Shown: positions 32,340 to 40,810, counted from the first letter of the stretch. The stretch: 42,247 bases of DNA from Rikenellaceae bacterium (GCA_900767375.1 CAAFYX010000007.1:1-42247), one strand, 5' to 3'. Notes: generated by a model from the sequence alone, not told the origin. A program made the numbers and translations.

Positions 32340-35300
32340 ATGAAACAAAAAACTTATACTCCCGATTACCTCTTCGAGGTGAGCTGGGAGGTCTGCAACA
32401 AGGTGGGAGGCATCTACACGGTGATTTCCACCAAGGCTCTCCACCAGAAGACACAGCTGGGAAGGCATCATATCATGGTCGGTCCCGACGTGTGGATGAA
32501 CACGGAGAACAATCCCGATTTCATCGAGGACAGGTCATTGTACAGGACATGGAAGGCAAAGGCCGCCGAGGACGGTATCAGGGTCCGGATAGGACGCTGG
32601 AACGTCCCGGGCAAGCCTGTGGCCATCCTTGTGGACTACAAGCAGTTCATTACTGAGCAGGACCGTATCCTCACCGAGTTCTGGACGCGTTTCGGAGTGG
32701 ATTCCATTACCGGCGACTGGGATTACAAGGAGTCAGCGCTGTTCGGCTACGCTGCCGGAAAGGTCATCGAGAGCTTCTATAACCACTCCCTGAGCGCTTC
32801 CGACAGGATAGTGGCACAGTTCCACGAGTGGCAGACAGGAGCCGGACTTCTCTACCTGAAGTCCGTGAACATCCCTGTCGCTACTGTCTTCACCACCCAC
32901 GCTACCATGATGGGCCGCTGCATATGCGGCAACAATCTTCCTCTCTATAATGCACTTCAGAGCTATGACGGGGACGCCATGGCCCGCAGGCTCAATGTCA
33001 TCGCCCGCCATTCCCTCGAGCAGAAATCCGCTCAGAATGCCGACATCTTCACCACTGTAAGTGAAATCACCGCCCGCGAATGCAAGCAGTTCCACGGCCG
33101 CGAGGTCGATGTAGTGACTCCTAACGGATTCGAGAACAGCTTCACTCCGGACTCGTCCGAAGCCTGGCACGAAAAGCACGCCAGAGCCCGCGCAAAGCTC
33201 TCTGAAGTGGCTGAAGCCATGTCGGGGGCTCCCGTGGCCGATGATGCCGTGTTCGTGGGCATCGGAGGACGCTATGAGTACAGGAACAAGGGTATTGACA
33301 TTTTCGTCGATGCTCTGGCAAGCCTGAAAGGCTCCGACCTTTCCGGAAAGCAGATCCATGCTTTCATTATGATTCCGAGCGGGCACCACGGTCCGGACAA
33401 GGCTCTTCTCCAGAAGCTTTCGGGTGTGGCCTCGGATTATACCACCCAGGTCTCCCACTATCTTATGAACCCTGAGTGGGACACTGTCACCCGTCGTTTC
33501 GCCGAGCTCGGCCTTCGCAACGCCCAGGATGACAATGTAAAGATTTATTTCATCCCTTCATATCTGAACGGTGCGGACGGCGTGTTCAACATGTCCTACT
33601 ATGACCTTCTCATAGGCCTGGACACCACGCTGTTCCCTTCATATTACGAGCCGTGGGGCTATACTCCTCTCGAGAGCCTCGCATTCAGCGTTCCTTCACT
33701 GACCACCAGTCTGGCTGGTTTCGGCCAGTGGGTCCGTGACTACTACAAGGCAGACCATCCGGGTCTGGCCGTAGTGGAGAGGGATGACAGCAACTACTCC
33801 CAGGTTGTTGAGGCGGTAGCCGCCCGCGTCCGTGAAATCGCTTCCCTGGACGAAGACGGCATGTCCGTATACAAGGCATCGGCGAGGGACATCGCCAGTA
33901 TTGCCCTTTGGGAGAACCAGATCAAGTACTACAACCAGGCCTATTCACAGGCAATCAAAAAAGTAATGGACAGGATAGACACTTATCCTGCAGAAAAATC
34001 AGACAAGACAATGCAATTCCAAAAACTCAATATCGACGCACCATCATGGAAAAGCGTGATGGTCACCCGTCACCTTCCTGAAAAACTTTCCGGACTTGAA
34101 AGACTTTGCAAGAACTTATGGTGGTGCTGGAACGAGCCGGCCAAGGCTCTGTTCAGAACCATCGACAGCGATCTCTGGACCGCTTCGGGGCACAACCCTA
34201 TGATGATTCTCGACAAGGTCAGCATCAAGAGGTTCGAGGCTCTGGCAAAGGATGAGACCTTCACCGCCAGCCTTGACGCCGTGATGGCCGAGTTCGATGC
34301 CTATATGGCTGCCAAGTCCGAACGGACCGAGCCATCGGTGGCATACTTCTGTATGGAGTACGGTCTGGACTCTTCGCTGAAGATCTATTCCGGAGGCCTC
34401 GGAATCCTCGCAGGAGACTATCTCAAGGAGACCAGTGACATGAACGTGAACCTCGTGGCAGTCGGCTTCCTTTACAGATACGGATATTTCACCCAGAAGC
34501 TTACTGCAAATGGTGACCAGGTCGCAGAATATGAGGCCCAGGACTTCCTTAAGATACCTGCACAGCCTGTACTCGACGAGGAAGGCAACTGGAAGACCGC
34601 TTCTGTAGCCTTCCCTGGAAGAAACGTTGTCGCACGTATCTGGAAGGTGGCTGTGGGCCGCACGGACCTCTATCTTCTCGATACTGACTGGGAGGCCAAC
34701 CTTCCTGAGGACAGGTCCATCACCCATCAGCTTTACGGAGGCGACTGGGAGAACCGTCTCAAGCAGGAGCTCCTTCTGGGCATCGGCGGTATCAGGGCCC
34801 TCCGTGCTCTGGGCATCCACACGAACATCTACCATTGCAACGAGGGCCACGCCGCATTCATAGGTCTCGAAAGGCTCAGGGAGTATATCCAGAACGACAA
34901 CCTCGAGTTTGCCCAGGCGCTGGAGGTCATCAGGGCCACTTCGCTCTTCACCACACATACTCCGGTTCCTGCCGGACACGACGCCTTTGACGAAGGACTT
35001 ATCAGAAAGTATCTCGGACATTTCCCTGGCCTTATGAAGGTGGACTGGTCCGTGATGATGGGCCTGGGCCGCATCAACGCCCTCGACTCCGGCGAGAAGT
35101 TCTCCATGAGCATCCTCGCGGCCAATATCTCCCAGAATGTCAACGGTGTGTCCATGCTCCACGGCAAGGTCAGCCAGGATATCTTCGCCAATATGTATCC
35201 GGGATATCTTCCTGAGGAGCTTCACGTCAGCTATGTCACCAACGGCGTCCACTATCCTACCTGGGCCGCCCGCGAGTGGAAGGCGCTTCATGCAAAAGTG

Positions 35301-36575
35301 TTCGGCCCTGAGTTCCAGACCCACCACTATGACAAGAAATGCTTCGAAGGAGTGTACAACCTTACCGACAAGGAAGTCTGGGGAGTCAGGACCATCCTCA
35401 AGCAGAATCTCATCAAGATGGTCAAGAAGAGACTCTCAGACCCGTCTCTTTCAAACCACTACTCTCCGCGCCAGATAATGACCATCAAGGAAACGCTCCG
35501 CGACGATGTCCTCACCATCGGATTCGCCCGCCGTTTCGCCACATACAAGAGAGCCACCCTGCTGTTCTCCGATCTGGACAGGCTCGATGCCATCGTGAAC
35601 AACCCTGAGAGGCCTGTGCAGTTCCTGTTCGCAGGAAAGGCCCATCCTGCCGACAAGGCGGGGCAGGACCTCATCAAGCAGATTGTGGAGATATCCAAGC
35701 AGCCTCGCTTCATCGGAAAGATAGTCTTCGTTCCGGGTTATGACATCACTCTGGCCAAGCGTCTGGTCCAGGGAGTCGACGTATGGCTGAACAACCCTAC
35801 CCGTCCGCAGGAGGCGTCCGGAACATCCGGTGAGAAGGCTTCCATGAACGGAGTCATGCATTTCTCCGTGCTCGACGGCTGGTGGGTCGAAGGCTATAAG
35901 GAGGGAGCCGGCTGGGCTCTTCCTATGGAGAGGACCTATGATGACCAGCACTTCCAGAACGAGCTCGATTCCGCTACAATCTACAACATCATTGAGAACG
36001 AGATTGTCCCTTCATACTATGAAGTGGACAAGAAGACAGGAATGTCATCCAAGTGGATCGGTTACATAAAGAACACCATCGCCAAGGTTGCCTGCAACTT
36101 CACCACCAACAGGATGCTTACCGATTATATCAACCAGTACTACATCCCTCAGGCGGAGCGCGGCGCCATGCTGAAGGCTGATGACTTCGAGCTCGCCCGC
36201 AGGATCGCTGCATGGAAGAAGCGCATGACCCTCCAGTGGGAGGACATAGAGATCGTTTCTTATACACGTCCGGAGGCATCATACTCGCTTTCAAGCCAGA
36301 ACCCTCTCAGGAGCGAGGTGGTCCTGAACCTCGGTGAAATCCTTCCTGAGGAGATCGGAGTCGAGATGCTTTTCGTCACTTCCGACAGGAAGGGCAAGCT
36401 CCATATCCAGGAGAAGTGCGAGTACTCGCTCGTCGAGTCCAATGACGGTATCGCCAAGTTCCAGGCCGTTATCCTTCCAGAAAGGACCGGTATGTACGAG
36501 GTCGCTACCAGGATCTACCCGAAGAATGACCTCCTGCCTCACAGACAGGACTTCGGCATCGTGAAATGGCTGTAG
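32340..36575 (+). CDS. Fusion of GT3-like glycogen synthase and alpha-glucan phosphorylase
   Basis: One continuous 1411-codon frame encodes two enzymes of opposite sense. Residues about 1-540 resemble eukaryotic-type glycogen synthase (GT3): LFEVSWEVCNKVGGIYTV, the HEWQ region, THATMMGR and the E-x7-E motif YYEPWGYTPLE (E437, E445). Residues about 570-690 match the DUF3417 domain (LERLCKNLWWCWNEP). The rest is a short-type GT35 phosphorylase with YCMEYGLDSSLKIYSGGLGILAGD, HCNEGHAAF and the pyridoxal-phosphate lysine K1166 in EASGTSGEKASMNG. The track's TTG at 32337 is replaced by ATG 32340. The junction has an A6 run (33957-33962) and in-frame ATGs at 33966 and 34011. Both active sites look intact. 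ribF overlaps the end by 10 nt. Confidence 0.9.
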   Translation: MKQKTYTPDYLFEVSWEVCNKVGGIYTVISTKALHQKTQLGRHHIMVGPDVWMNTENNPDFIEDRSLYRTWKAKAAEDGIRVRIGRWNVPGKPVAILVDYKQFITEQDRILTEFWTRFGVDSITGDWDYKESALFGYAAGKVIESFYNHSLSASDRIVAQFHEWQTGAGLLYLKSVNIPVATVFTTHATMMGRCICGNNLPLYNALQSYDGDAMARRLNVIARHSLEQKSAQNADIFTTVSEITARECKQFHGREVDVVTPNGFENSFTPDSSEAWHEKHARARAKLSEVAEAMSGAPVADDAVFVGIGGRYEYRNKGIDIFVDALASLKGSDLSGKQIHAFIMIPSGHHGPDKALLQKLSGVASDYTTQVSHYLMNPEWDTVTRRFAELGLRNAQDDNVKIYFIPSYLNGADGVFNMSYYDLLIGLDTTLFPSYYEPWGYTPLESLAFSVPSLTTSLAGFGQWVRDYYKADHPGLAVVERDDSNYSQVVEAVAARVREIASLDEDGMSVYKASARDIASIALWENQIKYYNQAYSQAIKKVMDRIDTYPAEKSDKTMQFQKLNIDAPSWKSVMVTRHLPEKLSGLERLCKNLWWCWNEPAKALFRTIDSDLWTASGHNPMMILDKVSIKRFEALAKDETFTASLDAVMAEFDAYMAAKSERTEPSVAYFCMEYGLDSSLKIYSGGLGILAGDYLKETSDMNVNLVAVGFLYRYGYFTQKLTANGDQVAEYEAQDFLKIPAQPVLDEEGNWKTASVAFPGRNVVARIWKVAVGRTDLYLLDTDWEANLPEDRSITHQLYGGDWENRLKQELLLGIGGIRALRALGIHTNIYHCNEGHAAFIGLERLREYIQNDNLEFAQALEVIRATSLFTTHTPVPAGHDAFDEGLIRKYLGHFPGLMKVDWSVMMGLGRINALDSGEKFSMSILAANISQNVNGVSMLHGKVSQDIFANMYPGYLPEELHVSYVTNGVHYPTWAAREWKALHAKVFGPEFQTHHYDKKCFEGVYNLTDKEVWGVRTILKQNLIKMVKKRLSDPSLSNHYSPRQIMTIKETLRDDVLTIGFARRFATYKRATLLFSDLDRLDAIVNNPERPVQFLFAGKAHPADKAGQDLIKQIVEISKQPRFIGKIVFVPGYDITLAKRLVQGVDVWLNNPTRPQEASGTSGEKASMNGVMHFSVLDGWWVEGYKEGAGWALPMERTYDDQHFQNELDSATIYNIIENEIVPSYYEVDKKTGMSSKWIGYIKNTIAKVACNFTTNRMLTDYINQYYIPQAERGAMLKADDFELARRIAAWKKRMTLQWEDIEIVSYTRPEASYSLSSQNPLRSEVVLNLGEILPEEIGVEMLFVTSDRKGKLHIQEKCEYSLVESNDGIAKFQAVILPERTGMYEVATRIYPKNDLLPHRQDFGIVKWL

Positions 36576-37459
36576 TCGCTACAGGATTCTTCGACGGTGT
36601 ACATCTGGGGCACCGTCACGTGATAGACTCTCTGCTCAAAGCCGCACGTGAGCGCGGCGAGCAGAGCGTCATCGTTACGTTCTGGCCCCATCCTCGCACC
36701 GTCCTTCAGAGTGACGCGCGCACGCTCCGCCTGCTGACCACCCTTCAGGAGAAGAAGGCCATGCTGGCGCAGCTCGGCGTCGACCGCGTCGAAGTCCTCG
36801 ACTTCTCCCGCGAGTTCAGCCGCCTCACGGCTGCGGAGTACCTTCGCGACTATGTGATCTCCCGCTTCGGGGGCTCGGCCATTGTCCTGGGTTATGACAA
36901 TGTCCTGGGCTCCGACCGCCTTTCCGGTGACGGGGCGGCGGAGCTGGCACGCAGCCTTGGGCTGGACGTGGTCTCCTGCGGGGCGGTTTCATTGGCGGAA
37001 GCCGGGCTGAAGATATCCTCGACCAAGATCAGGGCCGCTCTGGAAAAAGGGGAGGTGGAGGCTGCGGCGGGGATGCTGGGATACCGGTACCGCCTGCACG
37101 GAGTGGTGGTGGCCGGCAACAGGCTGGGCCGTACGATAGGATATCCGACGGCCAACATGGCACTGTATGAGCCGCTGAAGCTGGTCCCGGCGAACGGGGT
37201 GTACCTGGTGGAGGTGCGGACTCTCGGCAGCCGTTATACCGGCATGACGAACATAGGCGTCAGACCGACGGTATCGGGGGCTGGCGTGAGGACCATCGAA
37301 ACCCATATACTTGATTTCGACGAGTTCATATACGGCCTGGACATCACTCTGGACTTCATTTCGAGGATACGTGAGGAGAGGCGTTTCGACTCCCTGGAGG
37401 CTCTGAAGGTCCAGCTCGGCGAGGACGCCGGGGAGTGCCGTCGAATCATTTCAAAATAG
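36566..37459 (+). CDS. ribF: Bifunctional riboflavin kinase / FAD synthetase
   Basis: RibF converts riboflavin to FMN and then FAD. The 297-residue protein has an N-terminal nucleotidyltransferase domain (GFFDGVHLGHR, TFWPHPR, ISSTKIRAALEKGEV) and a C-terminal flavokinase domain (about 180-297; GRTIGYPTANM, GVYLVEV, MTNIGVRPT, ETHILDFDEFIYG). The protein starts only five residues before GFFDGVH, shorter than in many bacteria, and no upstream ATG exists in this frame. The start overlaps the fusion gene by 10 nt, so it is probably translationally coupled and last in the glycogen transcript. No FMN riboswitch is possible there. Confidence 0.95.
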   Translation: MAVVATGFFDGVHLGHRHVIDSLLKAARERGEQSVIVTFWPHPRTVLQSDARTLRLLTTLQEKKAMLAQLGVDRVEVLDFSREFSRLTAAEYLRDYVISRFGGSAIVLGYDNVLGSDRLSGDGAAELARSLGLDVVSCGAVSLAEAGLKISSTKIRAALEKGEVEAAAGMLGYRYRLHGVVVAGNRLGRTIGYPTANMALYEPLKLVPANGVYLVEVRTLGSRYTGMTNIGVRPTVSGAGVRTIETHILDFDEFIYGLDITLDFISRIREERRFDSLEALKVQLGEDAGECRRIISK

Positions 37460-37482
37460 TGAACCAATATCCGATTTTTTTG

Positions 37483-37490
37483 TATATTTG
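37483..37490 (+). promoter_or_regulatory. Candidate -7 box for greA
   Basis: TATATTTG matches TAnnTTTG and lies 93 nt before greA's ATG. No TTG is present at 20-nt spacing. The long leader carries the hairpin described next. Confidence 0.45.
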
Positions 37491-37495
37491 CAATG

Positions 37496-37543
37496 TTGAC
37501 GAAGGGTTCCGTCTTATGACGGGACTCCTTTTTAGTTCGTCAA
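37496..37543 (+). promoter_or_regulatory. Terminator-like structured leader of greA
   Basis: TTGACGAA (37496-37503) and TTCGTCAA (37536-37543) are perfect inverted arms. Inside, CCGTC (37509-37513) and GACGG (37518-37522) close on a TTAT loop. The inner stem can extend with G-U pairs and one bulge into GAAGG/CCTTT, running into the T-run 37529-37533. This could act as an attenuator or release a short leader RNA before greA. Confidence 0.5.
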
Positions 37544-37583
37544 TACTGAACGGAAACATAACCTGAAAACAACATACTTAATT

Positions 37584-38054
37584 ATGGCAGATATCCACTA
37601 CATGACCGCAGAAGGTCTGGAAAAGCTGAAAAAGGAACTTGCGGACGCACTGGCACAGCGTCCTGTGATTTCGGCAGCCATCGCTGAGGCGAGAGAAAAG
37701 GGTGACCTTTCAGAGAATGCCGAATATGATGCCGCCCGTGAGGCCCAGGGGCTTCTCGAGGTGAAGATCGCCAACCTGAAGAACCAGGTGGCCAATGCCA
37801 AGGTAATTGACGAAAGCCAGATAGGAACGGACAAGATATCCATGATGAACAAGGTCAAGGTCGAGAACATGACCCTGAAGCGTGAGATGGAGTTCACCAT
37901 CGTGGGCGAGACGGAGGCCGATTTCACCAAGGGAAGGCTTGCCGTCACCACGCCTATCGCCAAGGCCCTCCTGGGCCACGCAGTGGGCGATATCGTGGAG
38001 GCAAAGGTCCCGTCAGGGATACTCAAGTTCAAGGTTCTGGAAATCACACTCTAA
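37584..38054 (+). CDS. greA: Transcription elongation factor GreA
   Basis: GreA inserts its coiled coil into the RNA polymerase secondary channel and rescues backtracked complexes. The 156-residue protein shows the N-terminal coiled coil (about 8-75) with the catalytic acidic tip in EKGDLSENAEYDAARE. A C-terminal FKBP-like domain follows, with FTIVGETEAD, ISMMNKVKVE and AVGDIVEAKVPSG. Length is normal. It heads a likely three-gene unit with a HIT protein (3-nt gap) and a thioredoxin-like lipoprotein. Confidence 0.96.
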   Translation: MADIHYMTAEGLEKLKKELADALAQRPVISAAIAEAREKGDLSENAEYDAAREAQGLLEVKIANLKNQVANAKVIDESQIGTDKISMMNKVKVENMTLKREMEFTIVGETEADFTKGRLAVTTPIAKALLGHAVGDIVEAKVPSGILKFKVLEITL

Positions 38055-38057
38055 CAT

Positions 38058-38462
38058 ATGGCGACCATTTTCACACGCATAGCTAACGGCGAGATACCTT
38101 CTTACAAGTGCGCTGAAAGCGAAGACTTCTATGCCTTCCTGGACATAAGCCCGTTGACTCCGGGCCATACCCTGGCCATCCCGAAACACGTGGAGGACGA
38201 TTACATCTTCAATCTCGATGAGAAGACCTACGAGGGCCTCTGGGCCTTTGCCCGTAAGGTGGCGGTGGCAGTGAAGGCCGCTGTCCCTTGCAAGAGGGTG
38301 GGCGTAGCCGTCCTCGGCATGGAGGTTCCTCATACCCATATCCATCTCGTGCCGCTTCAGACTGAAGGCGACCTTGATTTCAGGAAGGTAAAGCCGGAGG
38401 TTTCCGACGAACAGAAAAAACAGATCGCAGAATCAATTTTGAAAGAATATGAAAAGCTCTAA
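38058..38462 (+). CDS. HIT family nucleotide hydrolase
   Basis: The 134-residue protein has the histidine triad VPHTHIHLVPL at about residues 94-104, the active-site motif of HIT nucleotidyl hydrolases. The N-terminal FTRIANGEIPSYK and DISPLTPGHTLAIPKHV patterns are typical of the HinT/Fhit-like bacterial branch that cleaves adenosine 5'-phosphoramidates or dinucleoside polyphosphates. The exact substrate is unknown. It lies 3 nt after greA and overlaps the next start by 14 nt, which implies coupled translation. Confidence 0.93.
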   Translation: MATIFTRIANGEIPSYKCAESEDFYAFLDISPLTPGHTLAIPKHVEDDYIFNLDEKTYEGLWAFARKVAVAVKAAVPCKRVGVAVLGMEVPHTHIHLVPLQTEGDLDFRKVKPEVSDEQKKQIAESILKEYEKL

Positions 38463-39546
38463 AGCAGCTCTCCTGGGCCTCTGTGCCCTTCTCGCCGCTT
38501 CCTGCGGCAAGCCTTCAGCCAGAATAGAAGGTACACTCACAGGCGCCGCCGACAAGGAAGTGATCGTAAAGCTTCTTGACGTGAACACCTACACGGTGCT
38601 CGATACAGTGAAGACCGATGCCTCAGGCCGTTTCTCATACAAGGTCAGCGTCGCTGAGAACAATCCTGAATTCATATATCTCTTCTATGGTGACCAGAGG
38701 ATCTCATCCCTCCTTCTCAAGGCCAAGGATGATGTGAAGGTCGTTGTGGACACCCTTGGAAACGGTACAGTGGAAGGCTCCGAGGAAAGCCTCAAGCTTC
38801 AGGAGGTTGAAAGGAATTTCGCTGAATTCACCAGAAAGTCGGCCCAGGCCGCTTCACAGGCAGAATACACGAAGGAGTATATCCAGTATTACAGGGACGT
38901 GGTCAAGTATGTCATCACCAACCCTCATTCCCTTACCGTCATACCGGTACTTTTCCAGAACATCACCCCGGCATTCCCGGTTTTCAGCCAGAATACCGAT
39001 GCCATCCATTTCAGAAACGCCCTTGATTCCCTCAAGGTCGATTATCCTGAGTCAAAGTATGTCAAGGCTCTCGAGGCCGAGACTGTACGCAGGGAGAAGC
39101 TTCTCGGACTGGACGCTCAGATCATGTCCGCCAAGCAGCTCGGATATCCCGACATCAAGTCAAAGGATGTAAATGGTAATGATGTATCCCTCAGCGCTAT
39201 AGATTCAAAGGCAGTGATCGTCTACTTCTGGACTGTCACCGACAACGGCAGTAAGATCCTGAACCAGGATACCTTCAAGCCTCTGTACAGGGATTATCAT
39301 TCCAGAGGACTTGAGATCTTCGCTGTCTCCCTCGACGTCGACAAGGCTGCATGGGCTACCGTGGTGAAGAACCAGGAGCTTCCATGGATCAATGTCAATG
39401 ACGGGAACGGGATCAACTCCGTGGCTGCCGCCACTTACAACATCAGCTCATTGCCTCAGTACTTCCTGATTGTCAACGGCGATATCCTTGACAGGGCAGT
39501 AGTGGGTGAGAGTGCGCTCAGGCGCGAGCTTGACCGCGTGCTGTAA
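38449..39546 (+). CDS. DUF4369 / thioredoxin-like lipoprotein without the CxxC pair
   Basis: The 365-residue protein has a lipoprotein signal (lipobox LAASC, Cys19), an N-terminal beta domain of DUF4369 type (about 24-120; RIEGTLTGAADKEVIVKLLD), a helical middle, and a C-terminal TlpA/AhpC-like thioredoxin fold (about 235-365; SKDVNGNDVSLSAID, IFAVSLDVDKAAW, ISSLPQYFLI). Where family members have FWASWCGPC, this one reads FWTVTDNGS (from F260), with Asp265 and Ser268 in place of the cysteines. Redox activity is therefore unlikely. The conserved cis-proline (LPQYF) remains. It may be a binding or scaffold protein at the membrane. Its start lies inside the HIT gene. Confidence 0.85.
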   Translation: MKSSKAALLGLCALLAASCGKPSARIEGTLTGAADKEVIVKLLDVNTYTVLDTVKTDASGRFSYKVSVAENNPEFIYLFYGDQRISSLLLKAKDDVKVVVDTLGNGTVEGSEESLKLQEVERNFAEFTRKSAQAASQAEYTKEYIQYYRDVVKYVITNPHSLTVIPVLFQNITPAFPVFSQNTDAIHFRNALDSLKVDYPESKYVKALEAETVRREKLLGLDAQIMSAKQLGYPDIKSKDVNGNDVSLSAIDSKAVIVYFWTVTDNGSKILNQDTFKPLYRDYHSRGLEIFAVSLDVDKAAWATVVKNQELPWINVNDGNGINSVAAATYNISSLPQYFLIVNGDILDRAVVGESALRRELDRVL

Positions 39547-39556
39547 AGGCCGGTCC

Positions 39557-39575
39557 GGGACGGAGGTCCCTCCTT
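39557..39575 (+). terminator. Short terminator after the thioredoxin-like lipoprotein gene
   Basis: GGGAC (39557-39561) and GTCCC (39566-39570) form a stem with a GGAG loop, followed by TCCTTTT. It occupies the 29-nt gap between convergent genes. Confidence 0.6.
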
Positions 39576-40268
39576 TTACCAGAGTTTCTTATTGCTTACG
39601 GTGGCTACGAACTGCTTCAGATAGAACGGTTCGAAGTACGCCGTATCTTTGTATTCCCCGTTGTCAAAGGCTATGACGGCGGGGTGAAGCATTGCGCTGG
39701 CCTTTGGGCAGCATTGGACGAAATATGCATTAGGGTGGTTCAGGACCTCCTTGCATTTTCCGGCGCCGTCCCCGATGAAGAGGACGGGGCCGGCTGAGAG
39801 CTGCTCGGCGAAGCTGCTCCCGTCGACTATCTGAGGCTGGGTGTCGGTAAGCTGCTTTCCGTCAGGGGTGAAGACAGCCGCGTATACTTCCATCCTCCTG
39901 GCGTCCACCATAGGGACGACCGCTGTGCAGCCTTCAGGGAGGAGTCCTTCATCGTGAGCCTGCCACACGAGGGTGTCGAGGGTGCCGACAGCGAGGAGCG
40001 GAATCCCGGCGCCGAAGCAGAGTCCTTTGGCCGTGGATACGCCCACGCGCAGTCCTGTGTATGACCCGGGGCCCATGCTGACGCAGACGGCGTCGCAGTC
40101 CTTGACCTTGAGTCCTCTTTCCTTGAGCATCTCATCCACGAACGGGGCGGTCAGTGAGGCCTGGGCCCGCGGGGTTTCGCTTTCCTTGTATGAAATGATC
40201 CTTCCGTCCTCGACGAGTGCGGTGGAGCAGAGGGCGGTGGAGGTCTCTATGAGAATGATCCTTGACAT
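39576..40268 (-). CDS. tsaB: tRNA threonylcarbamoyladenosine biosynthesis protein TsaB
   Basis: TsaB is the inactive ASKHA-fold partner of TsaD in making t6A37 on ANN-decoding tRNAs. The 230-residue protein begins MSRIILIETST and shows the TsaB signatures ALVEDGRII, VSMGPGSYTGLRVGVSTAKGL and VGTLDTL. It also has the DARRMEVYAAVF loop. The length fits. It follows cvpA by 3 nt on the minus strand and converges on the thioredoxin-like gene. Confidence 0.95.
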   Translation of the reverse strand: MSRIILIETSTALCSTALVEDGRIISYKESETPRAQASLTAPFVDEMLKERGLKVKDCDAVCVSMGPGSYTGLRVGVSTAKGLCFGAGIPLLAVGTLDTLVWQAHDEGLLPEGCTAVVPMVDARRMEVYAAVFTPDGKQLTDTQPQIVDGSSFAEQLSAGPVLFIGDGAGKCKEVLNHPNAYFVQCCPKASAMLHPAVIAFDNGEYKDTAYFEPFYLKQFVATVSNKKLW

Positions 40269-40271
40269 GGG

Positions 40272-40766
40272 CTATGATTTGAACAGCAGTGATTTCAGGT
40301 ATGGGAATATGGTGTAGCCGAGGTCCTTTATCGGGTTGTAGAGCACGGCTTCGTCCAGGATGTCCTGGCTGACGAACTCGAATTTCAGGTTGAGGGTGTC
40401 AAACAGGATAATCACCAGTCCGATGAGCAGGGCTGCCTTCAGGAGGGAGAACACGAGGCCCAGAAGCTTGTCGAGCCATCCCAGAAGGACGAGCTTTACG
40501 ATCTTGGTCAGCATCCTGCCGAGGAGGAAGAGGATAAGGACGACCACGATGACGATGATGGCGAAGCTGATGACGTTCAGGACCGTTCCGGAAAGCTCGA
40601 GATAAGGCTGGAGCCATTCGCTGATCCTGGATGAGAAGTTGAATGCCAGCCAGGCGCCGAGGACGATGGAGACCAGGGCGATCACCTGCTCGATGAATCC
40701 TTTCTGGAGTCCCCGTATGATGGCGGGGATGAAGCATATGAGAATAATAATGTCCGGCGTGCTCAT
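40272..40766 (-). CDS. CvpA family membrane protein
   Basis: The 164-residue protein has four hydrophobic helices: DIIILICFIPAIIRGL, VIALVSIVLGAWLAF, ISFAIIVIVVVLILFLLG and GLVFSLLKAALLIGLVII. The glycine-rich RGLQKGFIEQ and GWLDKLLGLVFSLLKA stretches are typical of the CvpA (colicin V production) family. Members are linked to envelope integrity and bile or detergent resistance in other bacteria, but the molecular role is unsettled. tsaB is downstream in the same direction. Confidence 0.9.
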   Translation of the reverse strand: MSTPDIIILICFIPAIIRGLQKGFIEQVIALVSIVLGAWLAFNFSSRISEWLQPYLELSGTVLNVISFAIIVIVVVLILFLLGRMLTKIVKLVLLGWLDKLLGLVFSLLKAALLIGLVIILFDTLNLKFEFVSQDILDEAVLYNPIKDLGYTIFPYLKSLLFKS

Positions 40767-40772
40767 CGTTTA

Positions 40773-40803
40773 TTGTAAAAAACGCTTGAAATGTTTATAT
40801 TTG
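40773..40803 (+). promoter_or_regulatory. Promoter of ileS
   Basis: TTG (40773-40775), exactly 20 nt, then TATATTTG (40796-40803) is a full Bacteroidota-type promoter. The ileS ATG is at 40829. No T-box or other structured leader fits in the roughly 20-nt leader. Confidence 0.65.
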
Positions 40804-40810
40804 CAGAATA

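Noticed and set aside
34116..35327. 403-codon open frame antisense to the phosphorylase half, and similar long antisense frames at 11855-13150, 13578-14654 and 26502-27569
   Set aside because: They lie opposite well-identified genes in GC-rich sequence, where the antisense frame stays open by codon bias. None has a recognisable domain.
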